Shown piece by piece: positions 34,104 through 41,869 of a stretch of 47,423 bases of DNA. The DNA comes from a virus. The DNA lies in IMG/VR virus record IMGVR_UViG_3300045131_001230, positions 1-47,423 of that record; one strand, 5' to 3'. Below the pieces are notes generated by a model. It was not told the DNA's origin and made no database searches. It saw only the letters and a program-made list of their open reading frames with translations. Each line of letters starts with the position of its first letter. The first letter of the stretch is position 1. The position numbers were made by a program, and so were the translations under genes.

Positions 34104-35734
34104 TAGATTGTTATATCCTTGTTGACGTTGGTTGTTACAAGAGCTAAAGCGATTTCACTATAGTTTCTACTATGTGCAAAATGGTCGTCGCCTGTGTTAA
34201 TGTAACGACCCGTCGGATTACCATCTGTGTCCATCTCATACTTTTTAACAATGTTCTGAAGATGATTTTTGTATTCTAATGATGTATTAACTGGTATCGA
34301 TATTGCTCTATTTTTGAATCTACCAAGTGATAAATCGAGCCAGCTTGTACGATCTACCGTAACGAAGACGTCATTAAATGATATATTGCGGGTCTTTGAA
34401 CCATCTGAATAAAAACAGCAATTGACCAACCCTGGAAAACGATTAGCGAACTCGAAGGACTTACGTCTTTCTGGGTTCGCATCTATCACACAATGGCTGA
34501 CACCGTACTTATACATTAAAGCATCGAGGTTTTCGAACTCTGGAACCTTACCTTCGTAGATAATCCTCGGACGAGAGGCATCATTTAAGTCTCCAACCGA
34601 GTCGGTTGAATACCAGTCGTCGATTTCGACGTGCAGCCACTTACCCACGTCTACTCCCATCGTAACGATTGGTGACTTGCTCTTGGTTTCGTTCTGGTAA
34701 TTCTTTATACAAGCCTCGATATCCTCTTGGTCAATACGGGCACCTTTGACGATATGTGGCAGTCCGAGCTTACTATTCCAAAACTCTTGCTCCGCTGCAG
34801 GATTCTTTAATCCCTTAAAATATGAGATGGCTATCTCCTTCGGTGAGATAGTCGGGCTGTAGAGTTGGTTTATATAAAATCCTCTGATGGAAGTATTGGA
34901 AGTCTCCGCCACCCATTGCCCCAAAGCCAAGAGGGAAGCTTTTTCGGTAGGTGAAGTGTTGCAATCGACAATGGGGGCGGAGCAAAGGTTACAGATGTAT
35001 CTTGACTTGGAGACGTTCGGGTCAGTCTCATGCTCGCCTTCGATGATGACGTTCTCTGGGTAGCGCAAGCATATTGACTTCCCACATTTCGGACATTTGA
35101 AGTAGAATTGTTCTTGTGTAGAGATTAAGAAATCGGCATTGATGCCATAGTTTTGGATCGTTGGCGTGCTTATCTGCCATGTCTGTTTCTCTATCTGGCC
35201 TGACTGACGCTCGAAGATAAGAGGAATGTTATTCTGAACCATCTCGTCTTTTTCATCAATGGCTACGCGTGATACTGGGATTGATTTCAGCTTACTCTTG
35301 GAGCGTGAGCCTCTTATGAAAAGATTGGCTCCACCGGCACGTTTGTGGCGTGTATTTTTGACGTCCGTGAATAGGGCGGCGAGATGTTTTGAAGTCTCGA
35401 TTGCAGGATCGAATCGTGAGGCTGCGAATATGCCTGCATCGTCGTCGCTCGGGAGGACATATAAGCAACTCTCCTGACTTATGTCAATGTGATAGAATAC
35501 CCAGTTCAGAAGCGTTTCTGTATAACCCATCTGGGCACTCTTCTGACCGATGTTCATATCGGCCTTAGAATCATGCATGGCTTTGAGCCAAGGATGGTGA
35601 CCGAAGGAGAACGGGCCAGGAAACGGCTGACCCATAACGCGATATCTCTCTGCCCACTTTGAACATGAAGCGACAGCTGCCCTGCTAAGGCCAGCTGCCA
35701 TTCGTTGTACAAAGACTGAGGAGAGGTTGACCAT
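34103..35734 (-). CDS. terminase large subunit, lambda GpA type
   Basis: The 543-residue packaging motor has a Walker A variant at about 61-73 (GQKSAQMGYTE, with K65), Walker B RVAIDEKDEM (D160, E161), a CPKC zinc knuckle near 214 with partner cysteines YICNLC, and the nuclease start MGVDVG. This order is typical of GpA (pfam05876). It cuts concatemers and drives DNA into the prohead. Confidence 0.93.
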   Translation of the reverse strand: MVNLSSVFVQRMAAGLSRAAVASCSKWAERYRVMGQPFPGPFSFGHHPWLKAMHDSKADMNIGQKSAQMGYTETLLNWVFYHIDISQESCLYVLPSDDDAGIFAASRFDPAIETSKHLAALFTDVKNTRHKRAGGANLFIRGSRSKSKLKSIPVSRVAIDEKDEMVQNNIPLIFERQSGQIEKQTWQISTPTIQNYGINADFLISTQEQFYFKCPKCGKSICLRYPENVIIEGEHETDPNVSKSRYICNLCSAPIVDCNTSPTEKASLLALGQWVAETSNTSIRGFYINQLYSPTISPKEIAISYFKGLKNPAAEQEFWNSKLGLPHIVKGARIDQEDIEACIKNYQNETKSKSPIVTMGVDVGKWLHVEIDDWYSTDSVGDLNDASRPRIIYEGKVPEFENLDALMYKYGVSHCVIDANPERRKSFEFANRFPGLVNCCFYSDGSKTRNISFNDVFVTVDRTSWLDLSLGRFKNRAISIPVNTSLEYKNHLQNIVKKYEMDTDGNPTGRYINTGDDHFAHSRNYSEIALALVTTNVNKDITI

Positions 35735-36309
35735 CAGGAGGGCTTATCTACCGGCTTGAGATTTGTTGCATTGATTTCTGTCTGCTCCATCACTGTGAGG
35801 AGTTGGACGGCGATTTTGTCCACTAACTCTGGGTCTTCGATTTCCTTGCCGATGATGGCGACCATTTGGTCAACGAGGCTTAGGAGGGTAGATTTGTCAA
35901 TCATCACTCCGAGCTTGGACTCTAGGCCGTGGCAGGAGTTGACGAGCTTGTCAATCTTGACTACTAAGTCGCTTAGGTCACCACTGTTGAGCAGTAGTTC
36001 TGCATCGTTCTGGCAAGCATTCAGCTTTTCTTCCAGTATCATCCTCAGAACGCCGATTTCTTCCCTGAGGCACTTGATGTTTGAAGATTTCGCAATCTCT
36101 CCCACCCTTTGCTGGTACTTCTGAACACGAAAACGATAGATACTCTCACGCTCTTGTTTTTTGACTGTCGAGTAGCCACCGTGAGCGTAGCAATTTTTAC
36201 CGCCTTCTACAGCGACGTTATCGCACTGGCCTGACGGGACGACTGCTTGACACCGTCTCGGGTCATCCGGTCGGGTTATTTTCTCGACGACTTTGTGATC
36301 TAATGCCAT
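35734..36309 (-). CDS. probable terminase small subunit with zinc motif
   Basis: This is the first gene of the late operon, overlapping the large terminase by one base. Residues 18-43 form a Cys/His motif (RCQAVVPSGQCDN, then NCYAHGG). The rest is helical, with a C-terminal coiled coil suited to oligomers. DNA recognition at the packaging site is inferred from position. Confidence 0.75.
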   Translation of the reverse strand: MALDHKVVEKITRPDDPRRCQAVVPSGQCDNVAVEGGKNCYAHGGYSTVKKQERESIYRFRVQKYQQRVGEIAKSSNIKCLREEIGVLRMILEEKLNACQNDAELLLNSGDLSDLVVKIDKLVNSCHGLESKLGVMIDKSTLLSLVDQMVAIIGKEIEDPELVDKIAVQLLTVMEQTEINATNLKPVDKPS

Positions 36310-36362
36310 TTTGTTATGTCCAGTTTGTTGGGCCTTTTTAACACTTCAATTTTTTCTGGAGC

Positions 36363-36384
36363 AGATTTTCTGATCAGCAAATCT
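36363..36384. promoter_or_regulatory. compound dyad operator, downstream of the late promoter
   Basis: Three half-sites overlap in one 22-bp block: AGATT, TGATCA and AATCT. They form two copies of the genome-wide dyad, each with one mismatch (36363-36376 and 36371-36384), sharing the central half-site. The block lies about 20 bases downstream of the proposed late start point. Confidence 0.7.
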
Positions 36385-36408
36385 GTCCAGCGAACTACCC
36401 TTCCCGTC

Positions 36409-36437
36409 ATAATACAGTACTCCGTTTTTTCTGCCAT
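36409..36437 (-). promoter_or_regulatory. candidate late-operon promoter
   Basis: On the minus strand, ATGGCA (36437-36432) and TATTAT (36414-36409) are 17 bases apart, with 4/6 and 5/6 matches to sigma-70 consensus. Transcription would run into the small terminase gene at 36309. Dyad operators lie on both sides. A phage sigma-like protein could alternatively read a different box here. Confidence 0.5.
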
Positions 36438-36448
36438 TCTAAAGGGAC

Positions 36449-36475
36449 AGATCACGTGATCAGATTTTGTGATCC
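36449..36475. promoter_or_regulatory. tandem dyad operator, upstream of the late promoter
   Basis: Two dyads are fused with a 13-bp period and share one base: AGATC-ACGT-GATCA and AGATT-TTGT-GATCC (the second a full match). The same sequence recurs inverted at 38555-38583 with 27 of 29 bases identical. It ends about 12 bases upstream of the -35 box. Confidence 0.75.
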
Positions 36476-36586
36476 GAGTGATGACCTCGGACTTTTTTGG
36501 GTCGATTTTTAGTGCTTATTTGATGTTTGTTACAAATGAGCTTGCGTTTTGGCCGATTGTGCAATTTATTGAAGGACTATTTGCTG

Positions 36587-36673
36587 TTGAAAAAATCCGA
36601 AAAATGTAACTGTCACAAAAGTACTTACGGTCATAAATGTCTTTTGAAAAAATCCGAAAAATGTAACTGTCAC
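36587..36673. repeat. two exact 30-bp direct repeats
   Basis: Positions 36587-36616 and 36644-36673 are identical 30-mers (beginning TTGAAAAAATCCG, ending TGTAACTGTCAC), 57 bases apart. They lie in the non-coding region between the ParB-like gene and the late operon. They could be operators or iterons; no promoter is evident inside them. Confidence 0.75.
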
Positions 36674-36689
36674 CTGCACCTCGGACAGG

Positions 36690-36720
36690 GCAAAATTACG
36701 TAAGTAGGATTACGTAATCT
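36690..36720. repeat. 31-bp TACGTA element, copy A
   Basis: This segment has two TACGTA cores 12 bases apart and matches 45388-45418 at 26 of 31 positions. Both copies stand in non-coding control regions. Confidence 0.6.
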
Positions 36721-36734
36721 AACCCATGGGGCTA

Positions 36735-36797
36735 CTACCTATAAACGAAAATCATGAAGTATGCCAAAGCAATGGGAAGAAGGATAATAATTTCCAT
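36735..36797 (-). CDS. possible 20-residue membrane peptide
   Basis: A short frame reads MEIIILLPIALAYFMIFVYR, a single hydrophobic helix ending in a basic residue, with GAGGT about 9 bases upstream. It is too short to judge by coding statistics. It follows the ParB-like gene in the same direction, behind a hairpin. Confidence 0.4.
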   Translation of the reverse strand: MEIIILLPIALAYFMIFVYR

Positions 36798-36897
36798 TTT
36801 ATTTTACCTCACTGAATAGTAATTTAATAGCATTATCAACCGCATTTCCGTGCCGTAGTTTGAACGTTTGCTCGTCAATATCTCGCTCGTTAGTTGA

Positions 36898-36928
36898 CAA
36901 GCGGCAAGGCTTCAAGCCTTGCCGCTTG
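36898..36928. terminator. perfect 15-bp hairpin after the ParB-like gene
   Basis: The arms 36898-36912 and 36914-36928 are exact complements around a single base (stem of about 13 bp in practice). It begins 14 bases beyond the ParB-like stop. There is no T run, as with the hairpins after the coat and tail tube genes. Confidence 0.75.
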
Positions 36929-36941
36929 CCATGGTTGCTAC

Positions 36942-37805
36942 TTACCCTAACACTTCCTTCATGAAGGCTTCAACGTCATTTGCGACGATAGCAGAGAGAA
37001 GAATACCATAGTGCGTCTTCATTTCCTCACTCGCATCAGACTCTTTGACGCTGACCATGAAGGTACTGATGTAGTTGCCAATACCGTCCACTGATGCGGC
37101 CTCTTGCGCTTTCTTCTCTTGCGCCTTCTCCAGACTGGCATTGTAGACGGTCAAGGCTTCAAGCCTTGCATCTGACCAGCTAAGCCCCCGCATCTGCGCC
37201 TTACGTGCGGCGTCGAAGCCTTCACGCAGGGCAGTAGTGACGCCTTTAACCTTATTGGCATAGTCTTCAACGAATTGTCCGCCGAGCATACAAGCACGGT
37301 AGCAGGACTGGTTTAGTCCCTTATGGAAATTCTTCAGCGTCTTCTTGTTTTCTTTGTCCGTCATGTCGCCGTTTCCTACGGCGCATGGATGATAGTCTTC
37401 GTACACGTTCAACATGTCCTGTAAGAACAGAGTCTCGCCATCCTTGGCGAGATACCGCCCAATTCCGTACCGCACCTTGTCACAGCCGAATTTCAGCACT
37501 TCCACCAGCGACAAGGCGAGCGTATCGCCTTTGTACATCTCTATCGCCTTCTGAATGCTCTGCTCTGACGTAACGTCAGCATCGACGACGATACAGGGGA
37601 AGGTGTTACAGGCTGTGAGGTACGTGTACCTGCGGAAACCATCGAGTATGATGTACTTTCCGTCGAGGCAGAGGTCGGCCACGATAAGAGGCTTGAGGCC
37701 GTCGAGCCACTCAAGGCCAGTAATTTTCCTCGAACCTGCTTGCCTATGGTTGCAAGTTGCAATGACGAGGCTCTCTCTGTCGATAAACTGTATTGTATTT
37801 TCCAT
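36942..37805 (-). CDS. ParB-like (ParB/Srx fold) protein
   Basis: The 287-residue protein has the ParB N-terminal fold: KPLIVADLCLDGKYIILDGFRRYTYL, where LDGFRRY matches the usual IDGhRRy box of the CTP- or ATP-binding pocket. A helical C-terminus with a charged coiled segment (YNASLEKAQEKKAQEAASV) follows. No ParA lies nearby. It may bind DNA as a partition or regulatory protein, or act as a ParB-fold nuclease. It has its own perfect promoter and about 200 bases of leader. It is a candidate, but only a candidate, for the protein that binds the genome-wide dyad. Confidence 0.8.
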   Translation of the reverse strand: MENTIQFIDRESLVIATCNHRQAGSRKITGLEWLDGLKPLIVADLCLDGKYIILDGFRRYTYLTACNTFPCIVVDADVTSEQSIQKAIEMYKGDTLALSLVEVLKFGCDKVRYGIGRYLAKDGETLFLQDMLNVYEDYHPCAVGNGDMTDKENKKTLKNFHKGLNQSCYRACMLGGQFVEDYANKVKGVTTALREGFDAARKAQMRGLSWSDARLEALTVYNASLEKAQEKKAQEAASVDGIGNYISTFMVSVKESDASEEMKTHYGILLSAIVANDVEAFMKEVLG

Positions 37806-38010
37806 TGTCGTAATTCCTTAAAATTGCTTGTTTGTAAATTGCTTACTGCTTGCCGTACTGCGCCTTCACTGTGTAGTTGATGTACTCACAGTACGCAGAT
37901 ATTCAAATTTTCAATGAACACGTTCCGTTTTCTTTTGATAGCTCGTAACGTCAGCTATAGGGTTTTCTGTATCACCTCATGGTTTGTTGTGGGTACTGCG
38001 GCTTGGTGTT

Positions 38011-38039
38011 ATTATAGGATAAGTAGCTTCACTTGTCAA
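38011..38039 (-). promoter_or_regulatory. perfect sigma-70 promoter for the ParB-like gene
   Basis: On the minus strand, TTGACA (38039-38034) and TATAAT (38016-38011) are separated by exactly 17 bases, a full consensus match. The start point near 38004 leaves a leader of about 200 bases before the ParB-like ATG. Confidence 0.88.
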
Positions 38040-38554
38040 TAGTAGTAACTTTCGACATAGTGCGTTTTTACAGCGTAAGCTGTTGATATTCATAGAGATA
38101 AAATCTTTCAATTATTTTCGTATATTCGTTGACGAGTTGAAGAATTGCTCGTTTTCATGTCGTTATAAAATCTGCTTGTGAAATCTATCTTTCAATTTTC
38201 TTTTGCTTTTTGGCTATTGTGGCATGGTAGTTGCTAACAGCATGTACCATGCCAAAGTAGCCACGGGAAAATATTTTTCACTTTTTTCTTTTTCTACTCT
38301 TGACAAATTACGTTTGTTGTATTTATTCAATTTGTTAATTTTGGCAGATTGTAGAAATGGGATTTTGTAACCTGTATTTCTACGTTCCGCTTATGTAATC
38401 TGTTTTACATATATTGTATCTATTATTACTAAACCCGCGCCTACATGTTTGCACATATGCATTACGCGAATATCCGCTTTATATACCCCTAATTATCCGC
38501 CCATATGCCTAACTAAAAAATATGGGTCATTTTACAACTTGAAAAAAACTTGGG

Positions 38555-38583
38555 CCACGAAATCTGATCACGTGATCTGTCCC
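38555..38583. repeat. inverted copy of the late operator element
   Basis: Its reverse complement matches 36444-36472 at 27 of 29 bases and contains the dyad TGATC-ACGT-GATCT. The pair frames a 2.1-kb segment with the ParB-like gene. Confidence 0.75.
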
Positions 38584-38723
38584 ACGAAGTAGGGTTATTT
38601 TCCCTCCTGCCCTTTAGTGGAAAACTTCCATTATTACATAGTGGAAAACATCCATTTTGTAAACATTTCAGGCCGTTTGACGGCATATTACGCCACTCGT
38701 TATTTAAGTGTTAGTTTTCGTCA

Positions 38724-38858
38724 TTTTCGTCAATTTACCTGTTTTGTTCATTTTGTTCATTTTGTTCATTTTCGTCAATTTACCTGTTTTGTTCATTTTG
38801 TTCATTTTGTTCATTTTGTTCATTTTGTTCATTTTGTTCATTTTGTTCATTTTGTTCG
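38724..38858. repeat. iteron-like array, 15 units of 9 bp
   Basis: The array stays in a strict 9-bp phase: one 18-bp unit TTTTCGTCAATTTACCTG, three TTTTGTTCA, the 18-bp unit again, then seven TTTTGTTCA and one TTTTGTTCG. On the minus strand the unit reads TGAACAAAA. Short direct repeats in A+T-rich DNA are typical of replication origins and some partition sites. An open frame across it (Phe-Val-His repeats) is just a by-product of the period. Confidence 0.8.
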
Positions 38859-38908
38859 TTTTGTCAAGAGTGTTCCAAAATGTTACACTGTCTCATTAAT
38901 GATACACT

Positions 38909-38940
38909 TTCTCATTTTTGAGAATTCTCATTTTTGAGAA
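38909..38940. repeat. tandem pair of TTCTCA-TTTT-TGAGAA dyads
   Basis: Two identical 16-bp dyads lie back to back (38909-38924 and 38925-38940). A third copy is at 39303-39318. Each could form a 6-bp hairpin or be a protein site. Confidence 0.65.
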
Positions 38941-39126
38941 ACAACGCTATGGCCTTCTGACCGCTTACCCTAACGCTTACCCTACTCCTATTCTAAAGTG
39001 TCTTTAACAAGCCTCTGCTGACCAGTAAAGGCTATCCTAGAGCGTGAGCTGACCCTCTGACCCTCTGACATACCTATTACTTATCTCTTTTATTATTCTT
39101 CACTACGCTCCATATATAAATACATA

Positions 39127-39150
39127 TACTACTACTACTACTACTACTAC
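39127..39150. repeat. (TAC)8 microsatellite
   Basis: Eight perfect TAC triplets stand in non-coding A+T-rich DNA. Copy number may vary between isolates; no role can be inferred. Confidence 0.7.
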
Positions 39151-39282
39151 TAATATTTTAATAAATTAATAATATTGGTAAGTTGAGGCTAACTGTTTCT
39201 AGGCTCCCCTCTGTGACTCAATTATCCTTTATCGGTAAGCCCTACCCCTAAATGGGTAGGTAGTGACAAAATGTCCCAAAAT

Positions 39283-39318
39283 GTGTCGCTTTTTACGACA
39301 CTTTCTCATTTTTGAGAA
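39283..39318. terminator. double hairpin downstream of nothing coding
   Basis: GTGTCG (39283-39288) pairs with CGACAC (39296-39301), and a third TTCTCA-TTTT-TGAGAA dyad follows at 39303-39318. On the minus strand this lies about 140 bases beyond the ligase stop, so it may end the right-arm transcript. Confidence 0.45.
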
Positions 39319-39426
39319 AGAGATTTAACAAATCGATTTGATAAACAGATTTGACCAATCTACTAAAAGTCAAAACATAGGCTAAAAAGTAACTTTTCGC
39401 TAGGTTGAAAACCCGATCGTACAAAA

Positions 39427-39453
39427 GGATTGTACGATCGGATTGTACGATCT
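39427..39453. promoter_or_regulatory. tandem dyad operator next to the ligase stop
   Basis: Two dyads with GTAC centres are fused with a 13-bp period: GGATT-GTAC-GATCG and GGATT-GTAC-GATCT (the second a full match). A further half-site lies at 39414-39422. The 13-bp fusion matches that of the late operator. Confidence 0.75.
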
Positions 39454-40419
39454 TCAGTCAAGCAGACAGATAAATCTAGCTTCTTTCGGCCTGCCACTAT
39501 CAGTCTTTTCTCGATAACGATAGCGACACAAGTGACCTTCTAGCTTGGATGGTAAAATCTTCCGAAAGTCGTCGTCCATGCCGGTGCCGATATCGAACAA
39601 TAGTCCACTATCACAGTCTCTAACGGTGAGCGCTCCGATAAGCCCGTCGAGCCGCCCCTCACCAAGCGTAGTGTCGACGATCTTAGCCTCGCCGTCGAGC
39701 CAAGCCTTATACTTCAGAACGACCCCACAACGTCGTGGGAGCCAGATCAAGCGATCCGACCGTAGCATGACTCCTTCGCCTCGACGGTCGACAACGTCCC
39801 TATAAATCTCTAGCACGCTCTCAACGGAGAAGCACTTGGTCTGCTCGACCATACGTAAGTCGTCCCCGTTCTGACCGTTGTAAGATATGAACCAGTCGCC
39901 GAAAGAAGCGAACGACCCACCATCCCGTCCCTGCACTTCGTGAAGCCAACGGCATCGATCGTCAAATCCTATCGTACCTATCACTTTGTTACGTACCTTT
40001 ATCGACCGCATGAGCCAAAAGTTTTCCCAAAGTACAGGGCCAGTAGCGTAAAACCGTACTCCAAACGGTAGCGTAGGGCTAGGCCCCCAGTCACGGGCCG
40101 ACACCGTCGCTCTAACCACAGAGCTAACGCTCTGAAACGTACCACGACCGCCCCATAGTTCGCCCTCAGTAGGTCCAACCTTCGACGCGATCATGTGATC
40201 CGTCCACGTCGTCGGCACCCGTATTGGCTTCCCGCCGTTCGTCCACCAGCCTGTAGAGCGTCCTTTGTCCCACGGCATGACCTCACCAATAGTAGACCCG
40301 CCGTCCCAAAACGCTCGGTGACCGTCCATCTTCTCAGATACCCATACGCCACCACCCAGCGGTAACACGTGACCGTCCCACGTATCACTCTTCATTAAAA
40401 ATTCACTATTACTAGCCAT
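39454..40419 (-). CDS. ATP-dependent DNA ligase
   Basis: All nucleotidyltransferase motifs are visible: motif I SEKMDGHRAFWDG with the lysine at residue 30, motif III GELWGGRGTFQ, motif IV GEGVMLR and motif V VLKYKAW. A C-terminal OB-fold part ends in CRYRYREKTDSGRPKEARF. At 321 residues it is a minimal ligase without extra DNA-binding domain. It seals nicks using ATP. AAGGAGG lies 9 bases before the second ATG (40419), which is preferred over 40425. Confidence 0.92.
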   Translation of the reverse strand: MASNSEFLMKSDTWDGHVLPLGGGVWVSEKMDGHRAFWDGGSTIGEVMPWDKGRSTGWWTNGGKPIRVPTTWTDHMIASKVGPTEGELWGGRGTFQSVSSVVRATVSARDWGPSPTLPFGVRFYATGPVLWENFWLMRSIKVRNKVIGTIGFDDRCRWLHEVQGRDGGSFASFGDWFISYNGQNGDDLRMVEQTKCFSVESVLEIYRDVVDRRGEGVMLRSDRLIWLPRRCGVVLKYKAWLDGEAKIVDTTLGEGRLDGLIGALTVRDCDSGLLFDIGTGMDDDFRKILPSKLEGHLCRYRYREKTDSGRPKEARFICLLD

Positions 40420-40436
40420 GTTCATTTACCTCCTTG

Positions 40437-40553
40437 TTAGCGCATAGTACTACCTTTGTACAACCAAACGAAGAATACACCTATCATCACAACTAACCAA
40501 TACGGAGAAATGTTGAGGAGCCATATGCCGTTAGCGTCACTACTAACAGGCAT
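40437..40553 (-). CDS. small single-pass membrane protein
   Basis: A 38-codon frame has one strong membrane helix (YWLVVMIGVFFVWLYKG) and lies between the sigma-like gene and the ligase. An in-frame ATG at 40580 would extend it to 47 residues and overlap the upstream gene. The ribosome site is weak for either start. The function is unknown. Confidence 0.5.
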   Translation of the reverse strand: MPVSSDANGIWLLNISPYWLVVMIGVFFVWLYKGSTMR

Positions 40554-40566
40554 TAACAGTCCCACG

Positions 40567-41187
40567 CTATATATGAGCATACCTCACCCCGTCGGCCCGC
40601 TTGAGCTTCTTTTTCATAGCGTCAACACGGTTCCAAACGGTCATCTCCGTTACACAACCTAGCTGCTCCGATATCTCCCTATTGTTAAAACCTTCAGACT
40701 TCATACCTATAATTCGACTATCGAGAGGGTCAGTAACGACCCGCATCAAGTCCGACCAAACATCTTCAACACCCATGGCCTCCGTTACATGATCTACACC
40801 GCGATCAACTTCGTCCCACGATAGGTCAAGATCTAAGATTCTAAAATCTAGAGCAGGGTCGTACTCGGGATCGGACGGATCGTGCTCTTTGAGATTGTTA
40901 AATCTGCCTTTAGGCTTGTCGATACAAAGACGTAACCGCTTATGTTTGTGACGTACACCCCACATGCATTTCCATAAATACTTCTTTTGGCGGTCGACCG
41001 ACCATGTACTCTTCTTTGGGTCGCCGTTGACGATGTCGATCATTAGTTTGCCGCTCTCAACAACCAGCTCTGCAAGCATGTCGGCCTTAGCTTCGGGGTC
41101 AACTTTCTTGTACTTCTCGACCTTTAGCTCAGCGATAAGGTCAGATACTATAGTGTCCATCCACATAAGATCACCTAATCCTTTCAT
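40567..41187 (-). CDS. sigma-factor-like HTH protein
   Basis: The C-terminus reads DSRIIGMKSEGFNNREISEQ, then LGCVTEMTVWNRVDAMKKKL, a sigma region-4-like helix-turn-helix. The middle part with WKCMWGVRHKHKRLRL and an acidic stretch might correspond to a weak region 2. It may direct transcription of phage genes or act as a plain DNA-binding regulator. Several ATGs are possible at the start (41187, 41166, 41160). It is the best candidate in the window for a late activator. Confidence 0.65.
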   Translation of the reverse strand: MKGLGDLMWMDTIVSDLIAELKVEKYKKVDPEAKADMLAELVVESGKLMIDIVNGDPKKSTWSVDRQKKYLWKCMWGVRHKHKRLRLCIDKPKGRFNNLKEHDPSDPEYDPALDFRILDLDLSWDEVDRGVDHVTEAMGVEDVWSDLMRVVTDPLDSRIIGMKSEGFNNREISEQLGCVTEMTVWNRVDAMKKKLKRADGVRYAHI

Positions 41188-41205
41188 ATGTTACTATTAC
41201 TATTA

Positions 41206-41472
41206 CTAATCAATATAAGTCATCCAGTCTTTAGCCACTCTTACCCACATAATCGGATTGACGATAGCGTATTCGTTCTCTTTGATAATCGCTACCTCGT
41301 TATCGATTACGTAACGTGCGAGCATAGTCACGGCCTCGCATGTCTGAGTACATTCCGACCCATACCTCACGTTTGCCTCCGCTACAAACAAAGCATGAAT
41401 CGGCCCTTGAGTAGCAAAGTCGTGAGCAGTAACCAGCGGTACAGTAGCGTTACCTAATCTGTTCTTAGACAT
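41206..41472 (-). CDS. hypothetical protein
   Basis: This 88-residue protein contains VTAHDFATQGPIHALFVAE and a row of short strands and helices without a known motif. It belongs to the right-arm series of small genes, overlapping its neighbour by 8 bases. Confidence 0.6.
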   Translation of the reverse strand: MSKNRLGNATVPLVTAHDFATQGPIHALFVAEANVRYGSECTQTCEAVTMLARYVIDNEVAIIKENEYAIVNPIMWVRVAKDWMTYID

Positions 41473-41869
41473 TCTCCACCTCCCATATCCCTATCCACTT
41501 GTGATCAATCATATCCATTCTGATGTGATACATTCTACCATCAGCCTTGCGATGTACAAACCCGCAATAATGACCGTCGTCAAATAAGAGGTCGACCGCC
41601 TCATCAGATTCCACGATCTGATTCGTTAGCAACGTATCATCTTTTAACGCCATGAGTTCGTGATACTTCTCGACTACTCCCTTCCCTGTCCACATGGCGA
41701 GCGGAGCATCGACGTAATACACGTAAGTGTTAAAGTCAATAAGAAGAAAGAAAGGGTCAAGCCTAAGCGACGTCCATTGATAACCCTCTTCCTCGCTATT
41801 AACTTTGTACGACACGCTCTTCTTGTTAGCCAAACAGAAGAGCACCTGTTCAACAGTTATAAGCCTCAT
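41465..41869 (-). CDS. hypothetical protein
   Basis: ATG at 41869 (GGAGG upstream, ATGA overlap) gives 134 residues, replacing a longer frame that runs through the previous gene. It begins MRLITVEQVLFCLANKKSV, then aromatic strands (PFFLLIDFNTYVYYVD) and a C-terminal WIGIWEVENV. No family is recognised. Confidence 0.65.
   Translation of the reverse strand: MRLITVEQVLFCLANKKSVSYKVNSEEEGYQWTSLRLDPFFLLIDFNTYVYYVDAPLAMWTGKGVVEKYHELMALKDDTLLTNQIVESDEAVDLLFDDGHYCGFVHRKADGRMYHIRMDMIDHKWIGIWEVENV

Larger units (their letters stand above)
37806..39453. other. 1.65-kb non-coding control region
   Basis: No convincing gene is present. From left to right it holds the ParB leader and promoter, an A+T-rich stretch (38.04-38.55 kb), an inverted copy of the late operator (38555-38583), a 15 x 9-bp array (38724-38858), repeated TTCTCA dyads, a (TAC)8 tract and dyad sites before the ligase gene's stop. 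The combination of A+T-rich DNA, iterons, dyads and a ParB-like gene is what one expects near a replication origin or partition site. Confidence 0.6.

Noticed and set aside
38296-38325. Plus-strand promoter from TTGACA at 38298
   Set aside because: No acceptable -10 box lies 16-18 bases downstream, and no plus-strand gene follows.
38724-38858. CRISPR array
   Set aside because: Repeats are 9 bp in direct contact, without unique spacers.
38617-38937. Open frame of 106 codons with Phe-Val-His repeats
   Set aside because: The frame is open only because the 9-bp repeat has no stop codon; it lacks a ribosome site and normal composition.
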